Made by a program: the position numbers and the translations under genes
Shown: positions 10,903-21,935 of the stretch, one piece after another
Position numbering within the stretch: the stretch's first letter is position 1
Layout: every line of letters begins with the position of its first letter
Source of the DNA: Aureobasidium sp. EXF-3400
Taxonomy: Eukaryota > Ascomycota > Dothideomycetes > Dothideales > Saccotheciaceae
DNA: 64,000 nt
Assembly: GCA_024195585.1 (NCBI GenBank)
Contig: SWBL01000061.1
Location: forward strand, 115,513-179,512
Direction of reading: 5' to 3'
The notes under the pieces: generated by a model
The model's input: the letters and a program-made list of their open reading frames with translations, nothing else
What the model was told of the DNA's origin: nothing
The model's database searches: none

Positions 10903-11621
10903 GTTTCTCTGGTCTGGAAGACGTAATTCAGCAATAGAGAAACAGGAAGAAGTTGAAGACTTGCGAATGCTGGAAAAGGAAGAAAAGAACACATCCTAGA
11001 GTATGAGGAAGTTGATAGCTCGCTGTTTGCTCAAGCTGTGGGTCAAACGTGGGTTTGAGCCTGAGCAAGTTACCAACAGCTTTGTGATCAATCAGACTCG
11101 CGCATCCACACATACAATGTGGGGCTCACAGGGCCAACATGTATGGTCTTGAAGCGGTGCATGGATATGAGGTGCTGTCATTGGCTGTGCGAGACATGCT
11201 AACCATCACGATTCGTTTGCTGGGTATTATGGTCATGCGCAGAGCAAGGAAGGCAAACGATGACGAGACAAGGACGGAAGATGCTCCAAACCATATCCAG
11301 ATAACGCTCAGAATACTTGGCATTAACAATGCAATGACGAGTATACAGCATGAGATATGCATTTCCCCAATAGAATCTGCGTATGTCCCATTGCAGCAGA
11401 GATTGGGAATGAGGTTTGGAAGTTGTGCGACCAACGAGCACGCGGGATCGCGCATATCAGGGGCGGGAAGTCATTATGCAGAGACACGTTGGAGAACCGC
11501 CGCATCCGTAGTATCGGGAGATGCGTACGCACTTCAGAGCCGCTCGTGGAGCGTACGCGGGTTCCCTGAGAATGGTGGCGGTATTTGAATTTGAGACAGA
11601 ACCTCCTGGAGTAGCTTGCGG
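10903..11621. other. Intergenic, no clear gene
   Basis: These 0.7 kb hold the promoter of the RNase H gene and the 3' flank of the next minus-strand gene. A plus-strand frame of 149 codons (11139-11588) overlaps a minus-strand frame of 109 codons with one hydrophobic stretch (11126-11455). Neither resembles a family I know. Confidence 0.4.
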
Positions 11622-12729
11622 TTACGGACGCGCTACGACTAGGCATTTCAACAGCACTGGTATAGGGTCAGTAAGATGACAGGCAAACAAGTCGTTGCAG
11701 AGACTCACGGTCGACGATTCGCTCCTCGGCTACACCCATTTGATAGTCGACCAAGCCTGTCTTCTCTATACCATCGCACAGCTGCACGATCTCTTGCCCA
11801 AGGGTCTCGAGGTCATCGAAGTCCAGGATTGACTGTCCGAACGGCAACTGCTGTCCAGTTCGAGCCATGATTTGAGTCGTCTTGTGCTGGGAATGCAGCA
11901 CAGTTAACCAGCATTGATTGAAGGTATCCCACAGTTTAAGCCGGTCCTGGTACTGGGCTTTGTCGTCTCGATCGAGCCCCAGGGCTCCTACGTTGCCTAT
12001 CAAGAATTTTGATATCTGGAGGAGTAGGCTTGCTGTTGGTTTTAGTTGACGGTCTTTGACCAGTGCGAAAATCTCCCTGGTCTGCAATTGGTATTGGTTG
12101 AACAGCTCGTGTATATTGCAATCATTTTCCTGTCCCGTGATTTGTTCCTGAGCTTGTCCATGTGAGGTGTAGCTATTATGGCTGTCGCTAGTGGTGAAGC
12201 CTGAGATTTGGAATGCTTGGTGATCGAACGACACGGCTTCGTACAGGCCAGACCCGGCTGTTGTTGAATTCAGATCATGAAAGGGAGCTGTACTCGCAGG
12301 GAATGACTGCGTAGCATGAGGCATGCCGTAGTGTGGAGAGACGCTCATCGATGGCATGCTATGCGGTGTGTAATGAGTGGAGCTGTGCGCCCTTGGAACC
12401 TGTTGATAACCGTATACAAAATCAGCGTCTCCAAAGGATGGTGAAGTAAATTGCTGATGGGCCACATAGTTGTTGTAATTCAGTGAGGTTGTTCCGCCAT
12501 GATTGTACCCGTCATAAAGAGGTGACGACACAAGATGCTCGTCTCCCAAGTAAGAAGAGTGCGCAAGCGGCTGGGCTCTGGCCTTTGATGTGGTGTGTTG
12601 AGGTAGTTGTGGCGTCTTAAATTGGCCAGCTGACGATGTCGAAGTTGTGGTGTTGTAGTGTGCAGATATCTGAGGTGTCCGACTTCGGCCAAGGTAATGT
12701 TGGTAGTTCCTACCATTTTGATCTTCCAT
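11622..12729 (-). CDS. Conserved-looking fungal protein of unknown function
   Basis: I do not recognise this protein. I join complement(11622..11656, 11709..12729), giving 351 aa. The 52-nt intron has a GTGAGT donor, an ACTGAC branch point and a CCAG acceptor, and keeps phase. The start is the first ATG in frame (MEDQNGRNYQHYLG); the frame runs on upstream only through a non-ATG start. Residues 1-200 are low-complexity, rich in Ser, Thr, Tyr, His and Gln, and probably disordered. Residues about 205-350 look folded and mostly helical (HELFNQYQLQTREIFALVKD, then LLLQISKFLIGNVGALGLDRDD and LKLWDTFNQCWLTVLHSQHK). There is no signal peptide or membrane span. Without the intron, the protein would end 12 codons after the donor site in VCLSSY at 11668. 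Confidence 0.65.
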
Positions 12730-15700
12730 GGCCCAAAGAAGCGACACAGCAATGACCGCCAGGGTTGCGGGAACATAGAGAGTGTGATGGAATAAGAGTT
12801 GATCTCCGGAAGTCAAATTGAAAAGTGATGTTACTATCCACGGAATGAATGCGATTCTCAAACGTCACTCGGGAGGGTAGCAAAGTAGGTTTGTATAAAC
12901 ATTCAAGCTCGACCAGCTCCAGAAAGCTGGACAAGATGTAGGTCTAACTAAATCTCTCCTGGCTGCAGATGTCGAGATCAGGAGCCTGATGTTCAACGAC
13001 TAAAGACGGCAGGGGTTGGGGAGCTCCTTCGAGCTAGGCAAGAACGACGGAAGGACCGTGATTTCAGGCTGGCTTGATTGCTTGCCTGGCAAGACCGATG
13101 GTGGAGACCGCTAGGATTAAACTTTGGTGACTACACATCCGAGTCTCATGTCAGCAGAGAGCAGATGTGTATTTTACAACATCTGTAAAATTATTCGGTT
13201 CGTGAGCCTGCAACGGCGGGTTGGGAATCTACAGAGTCAGCAATGGGAAGGAAATGCTCGGCGACCGGCCCGCAGCGGTCTATTATCATCCGCCGAGAGG
13301 TTGATGTGAGTGTCAAAAGTCAATCAGAGACATACACGCCAATGTTGAGAACCGGAGTCGCTCTGCGGCTCTGTTGTCGTCGGACTGAAACACGACATCC
13401 ATGTCAGAAATGCGAACCTAGCAACAGTTTTTACTTGTCAAGGTGTGGCTTGCAGCAGTGGTGCACTAATTTGAAGCAAGGCATGATTTGTAGACCTTTT
13501 CAACGTATGGTCAGCCGAGACAAGAACGAAGCCCATGCATTGACCTAGCTCATTACCTTTTGCACTACAAGGACGCAGGAGACAGTTGACAGACTCAACC
13601 ACGTATCTTAGATCGGTGTTCTTAGTATGATCATCTTACTTGACATTGGCAGAGCTGACAATCTGAGAGGAGTGCTCAATATCGCTGTGGACATGCGCAT
13701 CCAACTCGGATGCACTGCAAGGAGGTCAATGACGAGTACATTCGGCAGTTGAACGCACAGGCAGCGCATCTCTCCATAAGTAGGTATGCGTAGCTTGGCG
13801 CGGGAATATAAGAATGCTCTGCTAGCCATCAGCTATGCCATAGGTGTACCTCGATGGGGACTACCGTGTCGATCTGATCAGTGCCAGTTTGAGGTGCGCT
13901 GGATACGTTCCCTCGTTTTTCCAGTCGCGCACCCTGAACCAGGCTTTGAAGCAGGGAGTTGATGACTCAGCGATCCTACTGGAATCCTTTCCCAGCATTG
14001 TCTATGTTCGGCAAAGTGTCAGGAGGTTGGATGCCAACTTTGGGATCTCTTGAGTCTTGACTGTGGCGCGTGTGGACCCCCGATGTGCTAACAATGGACA
14101 TGCAAAGACCTCTCAGATTACGAACCATGCAGGGTGGTTCGTGAATTGTGCCCAGACATGTGTACCATCTCTCCAACTGCATACCTGGCACGGTCGTTGA
14201 GAGCTAGAGCAATACTTACTCCACCTCGAGCGCCTTGATATGAAGGTGGTAAGTACCCTTTATTTGTAGAGCACTCTAGCCATGGATACCGTCAAGCTAC
14301 CTGCGCTAGTGCATACAAAGTGCCGTACGGCTCAGCGGTCCGGCAACAATCGCTTGCAACTCATGCACAATGTCCAGCAGATCGGGAATCCTGCTCGGCT
14401 GGTGACCAGCCATGACTCGTCGTAAAAAGGAACGGAGCGACTTCCGCGATCTTTTGTACTATTGCCTTGGGGGAGCTCGTGCCCGCTGCCCCGCTACTGA
14501 TACTTTTAGGGCTATCCATATCTTCCGGCCTCTAACCCAGAAACGTATCAGCTACCGACGACGCTCTGCAGAGCAGTTCAGGTGGTCTTGTGTTTCCTTC
14601 TTCTAAATTGAAGGTAATCAGCCGATACCACACACGAGGGAGCTTCTGAGTTTGCAAGCTCGTTCTTCGCCAGACGGCTTGCCTTGCTAAACGAGAGTTA
14701 TGCAGCTCAAGTTCATGTACCGCACTTATTCAGCTGAGTGGTCGCTTCGATATCTCAGGTCGGTCCGACGCAACACCTCCAGATCTTGAAAGGACCCGTC
14801 GACCAGGAATGATTTGAGATTATGCCCCCAGATTCTATGCTAATGTGTGGATCCAGAGCACTGAATAAGTAAGCTACCTGGTCCTCTGCGTATTCTCCTC
14901 ATGTTCCCTCCCCACTCATGAATCTCAACGAGGATTGGAACAACAACCGAGAACGAGTGATGCAAGCGGCATCGAAAACGACAGGTCGTAAATCAAGCAG
15001 GGAACAAGCAAGATCGTACATAGTACGAATAGTAATCATCCCCAGCCTCTGAGGCCACTTGTTTTGTCAACAAAAGGGCCACCGCAGCTACTTAAGGGCA
15101 CCACATCCTCCTAAACTCTAATTCCACCATGCACCACTACATTGTGATCCACTATCTATGATCGATCATCGCGCACGCCGAAAACCCATGCGAGGTAGAT
15201 CGGATGGAGACATGGTCGAATATCATATCTCAACCTTTATGTCACAAGATGAACCCCGTCTAACCGTGGAGCCTATTGTGACTTCGACTCCTCTTCCGAA
15301 AGGATTGTGCGTATGCCATATTACGAGGCCTTGGGGTGAGTACTGCGACCAAGGGGTCGGTAAGGCTCCCCGAGTCGTGTTAAACGAAAACGGGTAAGCA
15401 ATCATGAGCGCCAGACGAATGGTTGCTACTCACAACCATTTCTCGTGGTCACTGTAAAGAAGTCGCTTCGCCTTCTCGGGCTTCCAAGACCCGAGTCGTT
15501 CTTTGGTTTTACTCGAAGCAGAACGGTTGGTTGGCTCGAACCCTTGTCGAGTTCATAATTTTGGCATTCGTTACAGTATTCTGACAATGTATCAATCCTC
15601 TCTTGCTTCCTTCTCAACGTCTCATATCCTGCCTCAGGCTCAGGGTGATGGCACCAGGCCTGGCTAACCTTCTGTTGAAGACTTCACGCCGATTTTTGTT

Positions 15701-15800
15701 TTTAGGGCGTGCCGCTGCCTACTCTATGGGAGGCGCTTTTTGTTCTTCCGGATTTCGTTGAGGATTCTTATGTGCGGAAAATGACTTTTGTGCGAATTGT
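12730..15800. other. Gene-poor region of 3 kb, nothing recognised
   Basis: I find no convincing gene in these 3.07 kb. All open frames are short (60-110 codons), overlap on opposite strands and lack recognisable domains. Around 13190-13310 a plus-strand frame reads LQRRVGNLQSQQWE, loosely like the linker after a Zn2Cys6 cluster, and 13660-13720 has a stretch loosely like a fungal transcription-factor helix; both are too weak to call a relic. A short GC hairpin (CTCGGG, 9-nt loop, CCCGAG) lies at about 15476-15496. No tRNA B-box was seen. Confidence 0.5.
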
Positions 15801-16884
15801 TCATGCGCTGTAGGTCTGCTTGGGGAAGGGGTATCTGTGAACATGTTAGCCTTGACTTTCAAGATATGTCTGGAAGGATGGAAACGTACGCAGGACCCAA
15901 CTCCTTAATGCTCAGCTTGGCCAACCAGGAACCAATATCGACACACTTCTCGATGCTCTCGCCCTTGGCCATACCGGCAAGGAAACCACCGGCGAAAGCG
16001 TCACCAGCACCAGTGGTATCGGCAATCTCGTCCTTGCTGATAACGTGGACAGGGAAGGTCTTGACGTCGTCCTCACCCTGGACGGCAACGACGGTGGGCT
16101 CGGTGCCCTGAGTGATGATGACGGTACGCTTGCGCTGAGTGTTCTTCTTGGGCAAGTTGGCCATGTGCTTGGCGATGGTGGGGATGTCTTCGGTGTTGAG
16201 GTCGTGGGAGGCAGCGAAGGAGCGAGCCTCGGTCTCGTTGCCAACGACGTAGTCCCAGTAAGGAGAGGTCTGGTCGAGCTGGTCCTTGAAGAACTGGGGA
16301 ATGAAAGGAGCGGACAGCGAGAGCATGAAAATCTTGTTCTCAGCAGCGGCCTCCTCGGCGAGAGCCATGATGGCGGGGACCGAGACGGTCAAGTGGTAGC
16401 CACCGACAAAGTAGATCTTGGCCTGCTTGACAAGGTCCCAGTTCTCCTTCAAGTGCTCGACCTTGTAGCAGTTGGCAGCGGCGAGGTCGGTGCACATGCT
16501 ACGGTCGTGGCCAGTGATGATGACACCGCAGCGACCGGTGGGCTGCTCGTCGTCGTAGCGGTAGACAGCGCGGAGACCGACCTTCTGGTTGGCCTCGACC
16601 AGCTTCTCAGCATACTTGTCCTTGCCGACGCATCCAACAAAGACGACAGAGTCGGCGGGAAGGATGTATTGGGCACCTCTGGCGGTGTTCTGGGCGGCGC
16701 CACCGGCGTTCAGGTCGACCTTGTAGTTTTGGAACAGGTCCTCGTAGAGGCCCATGTGCTTCTCCTCGGCCAGGATGGCATCGTTGGACTTGAGTCCATA
16801 CTTCTGCAGCAGCTTCTCGTCGCCGACGGCCTGGATGTCCAGGAGGGGGTTCTCGAGGCAGAGGATCTCGTATTGGCCAGACAT
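15801..16884 (-). CDS. ADK: Adenosine kinase
   Basis: This PfkB-family enzyme phosphorylates adenosine to AMP with ATP in the cytosol, which salvages adenosine and clears it from the S-adenosylhomocysteine cycle. I join complement(15801..15834, 15890..16884), giving 342 aa, the normal length. Landmarks are the start MSGQYEILCLENPLLDIQ, the substrate-binding NAGGAAQNTARGAQ, the GCVGKDKYA segment, and the catalytic anion-hole motif DTTGAGDAFAGGF. The 55-nt intron has a GTACGT donor, and splicing restores the family C-terminus YPFPKQTYSA; reading through would give an atypical tail. The frame continues four codons upstream of ATG 16884 only through a TTG. The reading frame is strongly codon-biased, which leaves a 302-codon antisense open frame and suggests high expression. 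Its neighbour upstream is a cAMP phosphodiesterase, another AMP-producing enzyme. Confidence 0.96.
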
Positions 16885-17223
16885 TTTGATGTGCAATTGA
16901 TGTGGTTTGAGAGAAGGGAGACGTCTGCTTGCTCCAGATTTGCTGAATCCTGACGTTTACCATTCTTGGTGGGGGTCCTGGATGCCAAGGCCGTCCCTCT
17001 CAACCATGAAGGAGAGCACGTCCAGAGCGTCTTCAGTCTCCAAAGCCATTGAAAAATCTGAACATTGATTTCCGTTGCTTGCGAAGGCGCACTACGTATA
17101 ACAAGCTTCTCGTCAATCCCATTACCCTGTGCTGCCTTCTCAGCTCATTATCAGAAATACCTCCCTCATCATCAAAGCCGAATCGTAATTACAATCGTCG
17201 TTTGTGCAATAAAGTAATATCGA
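16885..17223. other. Intergenic, adenosine kinase promoter
   Basis: These 339 bp separate the cAMP phosphodiesterase stop from the adenosine kinase start, both on the minus strand. No distinctive element was seen, and there is little room for more than a compact promoter. Confidence 0.4.
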
Positions 17224-18923
17224 CTAGAAATGGTAGTCCTCTCCACTTTTGCTGATGACAAACTCACACCCGAGCTTGCCAAATCCTTCGACGTCAACAG
17301 CATCAGCATGCTCATTGAGCTGCATCAATATGCGCTCACCTACATGTGGGCCATCTTCCATAGTGTCCTTGATATGAATGATGACTACCTTGACACCTTG
17401 AAGTGGTGCATCTGCTGGCACAGGTGTGCTTCTCTCTGTACCCGTGTGATCAGGTGTGTTGGCTTGCGATCCTTCTTCGGGAACCATTACAGGAAGACTA
17501 CCGCGTCGAGGTTGCATACTAGATGACCTTGTGACCACGCTCTTGTTCCGTTTCTTGTAGTCGGATATGTCGTCCATCGTTATGTTCAGGCCATTCGAGC
17601 TTCTCTTACGTTTCCGTTGAGCCCTGTCCAAAGCTCTGGAGGCCCTTTCGTCCTTGACTAATTGTGCGAGCGTCTTCAACTCAGCAACCACATGCCGTGG
17701 TGCAAGGTGTCCGAACAGTACAGCATCTGGCTGACTATCGTCATAAGAGCATTCGACAAAGATACCCGAAAGTAACCCCTCGGCTATCTTTGGCGCTGCC
17801 TCTGCCCATATATTAGCCAAGCGTGGGACACGCGAGATGCTATCTGGCTCGACATCGCCGAATATCAACACTTCCTTGGACGTGTCGTGGTCTCGGATGA
17901 AGAAGGCAGTGCTATCGACGACTGAGTGTTGTGGTGTCGGGTCACTAGTGTAATTCCTCCCTTGCGGGCCAGGAGAGTAAAAGCTATGGCCTGGAGTCTG
18001 TTCGCCTGGGGTCCCGAAAACATGTGGTATCGACAGATTTCGATAATCTGAGCCCTTGAAAGCAGAGTAATCTGGCTCCGAGATGCTGCCCAGTGACCCG
18101 CGCTGAGAGCGAGACGGTAGAGGTTCCTTCATGCAGTTGCCGTGGCTCACTTTGAAGCCTTTGACTCCAAGACCGTCGCACACCTCGATGTAGCCCCTAC
18201 CTTCTCCTGTGCCAACCATGATATCGCCCCCTTCTCTTAACCGTTGGAAGCTGACGAAGCCAACACCTCCATCTTCGTCTGTCAAATTCGGCCATATAAC
18301 GTCGTTGAAGATGTGCCTCTTGATAGCTTCGACGGTAAACGGCAGAGCTGCTAACCTTTTCGGCCGCGACGTGGCATGAAAAGCGGCAGTGTTGATGGCA
18401 AAACCTGAGAGATGGTCTAGGTGAGGGTGTGTTATTAGATAGGTTGAGACATGTGCGCGCACGACATGAGCTGCATTGGCGCGAGCTGAGGCATGAGGAA
18501 GAGGCAGGCCGGCAAAGGGACCGTTGTCGAGAACAATGGGTTCTGGAAGCGTCTTCGGTTGTATGGGGTTCCTGGTTGGCGGCGATGAGGTGGGAGATGA
18601 TATGCCATCCGTCTCCATGTCTTGAGGAGGCAGTTCCGGCGCAGGTGCCTCATTAGGGAGGTTCTTCTCGAAAATGCGGGTGATGGCGGCGAGATGTGAG
18701 CCGGCATCGACTGCCAGCAGCGAGCCGCGAGCCCATTTGGTCGCCGTCGAGCGTACTAAGAGACCCGTCACATTGTCTTCGCTGGGTCCCCCTCCTGAGC
18801 CCTATGAGCACAAGATGATGGTCAGATCTGTGGGGTAGCACTGTCGCGTGGGGAAGAGCAAGGGCTTACAAGACAGATGACCTGGATAGCCGCCTTGTTC
18901 GTCTGTGAATGTCTCGGCTTCAT
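17224..18923 (-). CDS. PDE1: Class II (low-affinity) 3',5'-cyclic-AMP phosphodiesterase
   Basis: This enzyme hydrolyses cAMP to AMP and damps the cAMP-PKA pathway. I join complement(17224..18801, 18870..18923), giving 543 aa. The first exon codes for only 18 residues (MKPRHSQTNKAAIQVICL). The 68-nt intron has a GTAAGC donor, and joining restores the family N-terminus GSGGGPSEDNVTGLLVRS. The metallo-beta-lactamase-type metal motif is HPHLDHLSGF, followed by HGNCM, GDVEPDS and a conserved FVECSYDDSQPD segment and FGHLAPRH. A Ser/Arg-rich insertion of roughly 100 residues (about 420-500) before the last strand is longer than in yeast Pde1 and contains RRGS-like and KRKRS-like basic motifs, which could be kinase sites or a nuclear signal. 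That last point is inference. Confidence 0.93.
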
Positions 18924-19668
18924 CTTGCGAGATGGCGATGCCCGTGCCCGTCTCGGGCGGGCGCTGGCCGGGGAATGCTACACTGGACGTCGATGCGATC
19001 TGTATGCGATTCTCTAAAGAGTGCCGGGCTTGCGGGCCTATGATGTCGATGTGCGTGCGGCCACTTGGTGCTGCCTTGGAAGGGATACGAAAGGAGGGAA
19101 ACAATGTCGGCCTGCGTTACAAACCTGCCTCATGGTTAATCTAATGTGACTACCACCAATCATCCGCTCACTTGTCAACGGTCCACCCACCGTTAGACGT
19201 ACGAGCTGCCCAGCGATGCACAAGGGAGGCAGGCACCAACCACCGCTGCCAAGATGGCCGCGGCCTCCCCGAAATCCAAAGTCCCTACTCTGTATTACAC
19301 CAACCACTGGCCCAGAAGAGCGAAAGCGTTGGACATAGAGTATAGAAGATAGGCACTAAAGCGAAAAACAAAGCAGTACAATACTTTAGCAGCTGGGGTC
19401 GAGCTTAAAACATCTCGTGTTATTGCATTGCTACATTCAGAAGTGGTGAAGCTTGCACATCAAATAATTGACTGTAGGCTTCATCTTCTGAGCAGGTCAG
19501 CACAAACGCCGTGGCTTGACATGCGTCCAAAAAAGGATGGCAGTCCGTACTGCGAGAACTTGCAGCCCATTTGAGCTTGACTGTACCTAGTCATACTGAC
19601 CAGACATTGGCGTGCGAAAATTCTTGTTTGCTGACAAGAAGTTTGGATTCGACAACACAAGTACGAGT
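18924..19668. other. Intergenic, PDE1 promoter and acyl-CoA ligase 3' flank
   Basis: These 0.75 kb separate two minus-strand genes. An open frame at 18802-19104 continues from the PDE1 first exon in another phase and is a shadow. I see no separate gene and no clear regulatory motif. Confidence 0.4.
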
Positions 19669-21691
19669 TTACAGCTTCGCTCCCTGCTTTCTCCTCTTCT
19701 CCTTCTCCTGATCTCTCAACAGACGACGCAAGATCTTTCCCGATGGTGATTTTGGTACCTCCTCAATGAACTCCACTCCGCCTTTCAGCCACTTGTGCTT
19801 CGCCTTGTGCTGTTCCACATGACGAGCTATGTCCCTAGCAACCATCTTGTCGGATTCTTCGAGCCCGACAGATGGAGATTTGACGACAAATGCCTTGGGG
19901 ACTTCTCCTTCACGATCTGAAGGCACACCAATAACGACACAATCGTTGACCGAAGGATGGGTCAGAAGATGAGCCTCAAGCTCCGCAGGAGCAACTTGCA
20001 AGCCCTAGGAAGAAACGTCAGTCACCGATTGAGTATCCCGCCACCAGCAACACGTACCTTGACCTTGATTAATTCCTTTAGTCTATCCACAATGAAGACG
20101 TGCTCGTGGCCAGACTTTGGATGCTTTCTAACAACGGCCTCGTCTCCAGTTCTCAGATAACCATCCACGAACGTCTCTTCGGTGGCCTTTGGGTTGTTGA
20201 GATAGCCGAGGGTGATTGCTGGTCCTTTGACCCACAGTTCACCAGGCGTGTCATACTTTGTCACTTCCTCACCTTCGGGCGTGACAATACGCGCTTCAAT
20301 ACCTGGCATCAGGCTTCCGGAAGATCCAAAATACACGTCATCTGGGATCGTTGAGCATATGACTGTTGCGCTCTCGGTCACTGAACAGTAGTCAGCATCT
20401 CTTTCTCGAGTGTCCATGGGCATAAATCAAAGACTCACGTCCATATCCTTGTCGGATAGCCCAACTTGGGAACATAGATTGCAGGTCCTCTGCTGTCTCT
20501 TCGCCCAATGGCGCTGCTCCGGTAAAGATGCTTTTGACAGAAGAGAGGTCATATTGCTTCACCACATCTCGCGATTTGGTCATTGTGATGATGATCGGCG
20601 GCACAAGGTACAGACAAGCGATCTTATAGGTCTGTATCGCTTCGAGGAAGCTCTTGAACTCGAATTTGGGCAAAACGATGACACCATCGCCACGATAGAC
20701 TCCCAAGTGGGCGATGACTACCAGAGCATATATATGGTTGAGCGGTAACTGCGCTGGTCAGTCTAAGCTCCGCGAACACCATTGTCGGTCAAACTCACCA
20801 GTCCAAGAACATTCTCAGTGTAATCGGATTGGTTGCCAGGCTCGATCAGCGATTTTCTCCAGGGGCCTTCGAATGTCTGCATCTGTAAGACGTTGGCAAT
20901 GACGTTCTTGTGACTGATCATAACACCTTTCTAGTTCTGCAGTCAGCTTGTGTTGTCCTGGCCATAACAAGCAAAACACATACTGGAAGGCCCGACGTGC
21001 CGCTGGAGTAGCATAGGAATGCGGTCCTCGAAGCACCCTCACCCTTGGACCAGTTCAACTCCTCTAGCTTTGCCACTTTCTGACCTTCAGCAATCAACTG
21101 ATTGAGTGTCTTGTATCCGTCTCTTTTCTTGCCAGCGACAGATTCGGGTACATCGAGCAAGTAAATGCGACTTTCAGGAATCCCCACAGTCTTTGATGCT
21201 TGCAATGCCAGGTCAAGCAGCGGCAAACAGGTGAAGAGACATTTGGCGCCAGAGTCGCGAAGCTGATGCTCTAGCTCCTGGACCGTATAAGCTGCATTGG
21301 CTGGAGTTTGAATGCCACCAATGCGATGAGTGGCCCACGCGAGTGTCAAAGTGTCAATCTGCAAAAAGTCAACTGCCTGCCGTGAATCCAAGCCACATCT
21401 TCTGGTACTTACGGTGTTGACGCTGAAAAGGCCAATGACCTTGTCCCATTCCGATCCTTGATTCGGAAGGAAGCCTAGCTCTTGACTCAAGCCTCTCGCC
21501 AGGAATTCGACTCTCTCCTTGACCTCCAAAGCACTATACTTTTTACCTGTGAACCCACAGGTGAATGGCGGTCGAGAGTATCCCAAAGGATGACGTCCGT
21601 AGTTCTCATCAAGAATAAATTTGTTGATCGGGATCGAGTCTGGTATGTCAGATGGGAGCTTGGGCACCCAGTCTGGAGCATAGAATGGCAT
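19669..21691 (-). CDS. Peroxisomal 4-coumarate-CoA-ligase-like acyl-CoA synthetase
   Basis: This adenylate-forming enzyme activates a carboxylic acid to its CoA thioester. I join complement(19669..20004, 20058..20380, 20439..20748, 20799..20930, 20984..21358, 21413..21691), giving 584 aa with all phases consistent. The P-loop motif SSGTSGLPKGV is split by an intron after LP. Later motifs are QGYGLTE (also split), [49 protein letters not shown] and PKSPSGKILRR with the catalytic Lys. The protein ends in AKL, a type 1 peroxisomal targeting signal. The family spans 4-coumarate and medium/long fatty acids, so the substrate is unknown; peroxisomal location in a fungus favours fatty or aromatic acid breakdown. 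CCTCGG elements lie 91-96 and 239-244 bp upstream of the start, and a peroxisomal thiolase lies 5 kb away. Confidence 0.92.
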
Positions 21692-21781
21692 TTTGGTGGA
21701 TTGTGCGTGGGAAGTGTGAGAGTCGGCGAAGGATGCGAGGTAGGTGGTTTTGTTCGGACGAGATGCATGATGATATCTCTA

Positions 21782-21787
21782 CCTCGG
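21782..21787. promoter_or_regulatory. CCTCGG box upstream of acyl-CoA ligase
   Basis: The exact hexamer CCTCGG lies about 91-96 bp upstream of the ligase ATG. CCTCGG is the core recognised by the Aspergillus FarA/FarB regulators of fatty acid utilisation. Function here is inferred from the motif and from the peroxisomal product. Confidence 0.45.
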
Positions 21788-21929
21788 TCTTGCCAGCCAC
21801 CGCCCGCCCATCATGGCATTGACGGCAATCATCAGCGCTTGTGGTGCCCTGTCACCGAAAGATGACGCTTCTCCGCACTCTAGTGCGGGGTTGTGCAAAG
21901 AGAAACAGACCACCTTGAAGCTCAGTGCT

Positions 21930-21935
21930 CCTCGG
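21930..21935. promoter_or_regulatory. Second CCTCGG box upstream of acyl-CoA ligase
   Basis: A second exact CCTCGG lies about 239-244 bp upstream of the ligase start, in the same orientation as the first. Two copies within 150 bp make a chance match less likely, although single copies also occur in coding DNA of this window. Confidence 0.4.

Noticed and set aside
11126..11588. Overlapping frames of 149 (+) and 109 (-) codons between two genes
   Set aside because: No family resemblance; the hydrophobic stretch in the minus frame is isolated and there is no supporting promoter or splice signal.
13124..14053. Possible relic of a Zn2Cys6 transcription factor
   Set aside because: Only a few residues (LQRRVGNLQSQQWE and a short helix-like run) are suggestive, there is no Cys cluster, and the frames do not connect.
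16045..16953. A 302-codon plus-strand open frame opposite adenosine kinase
   Set aside because: It is the antisense shadow of a strongly codon-biased gene; the translation is a repetitive Val/Leu/Gly/Asp string without a domain.
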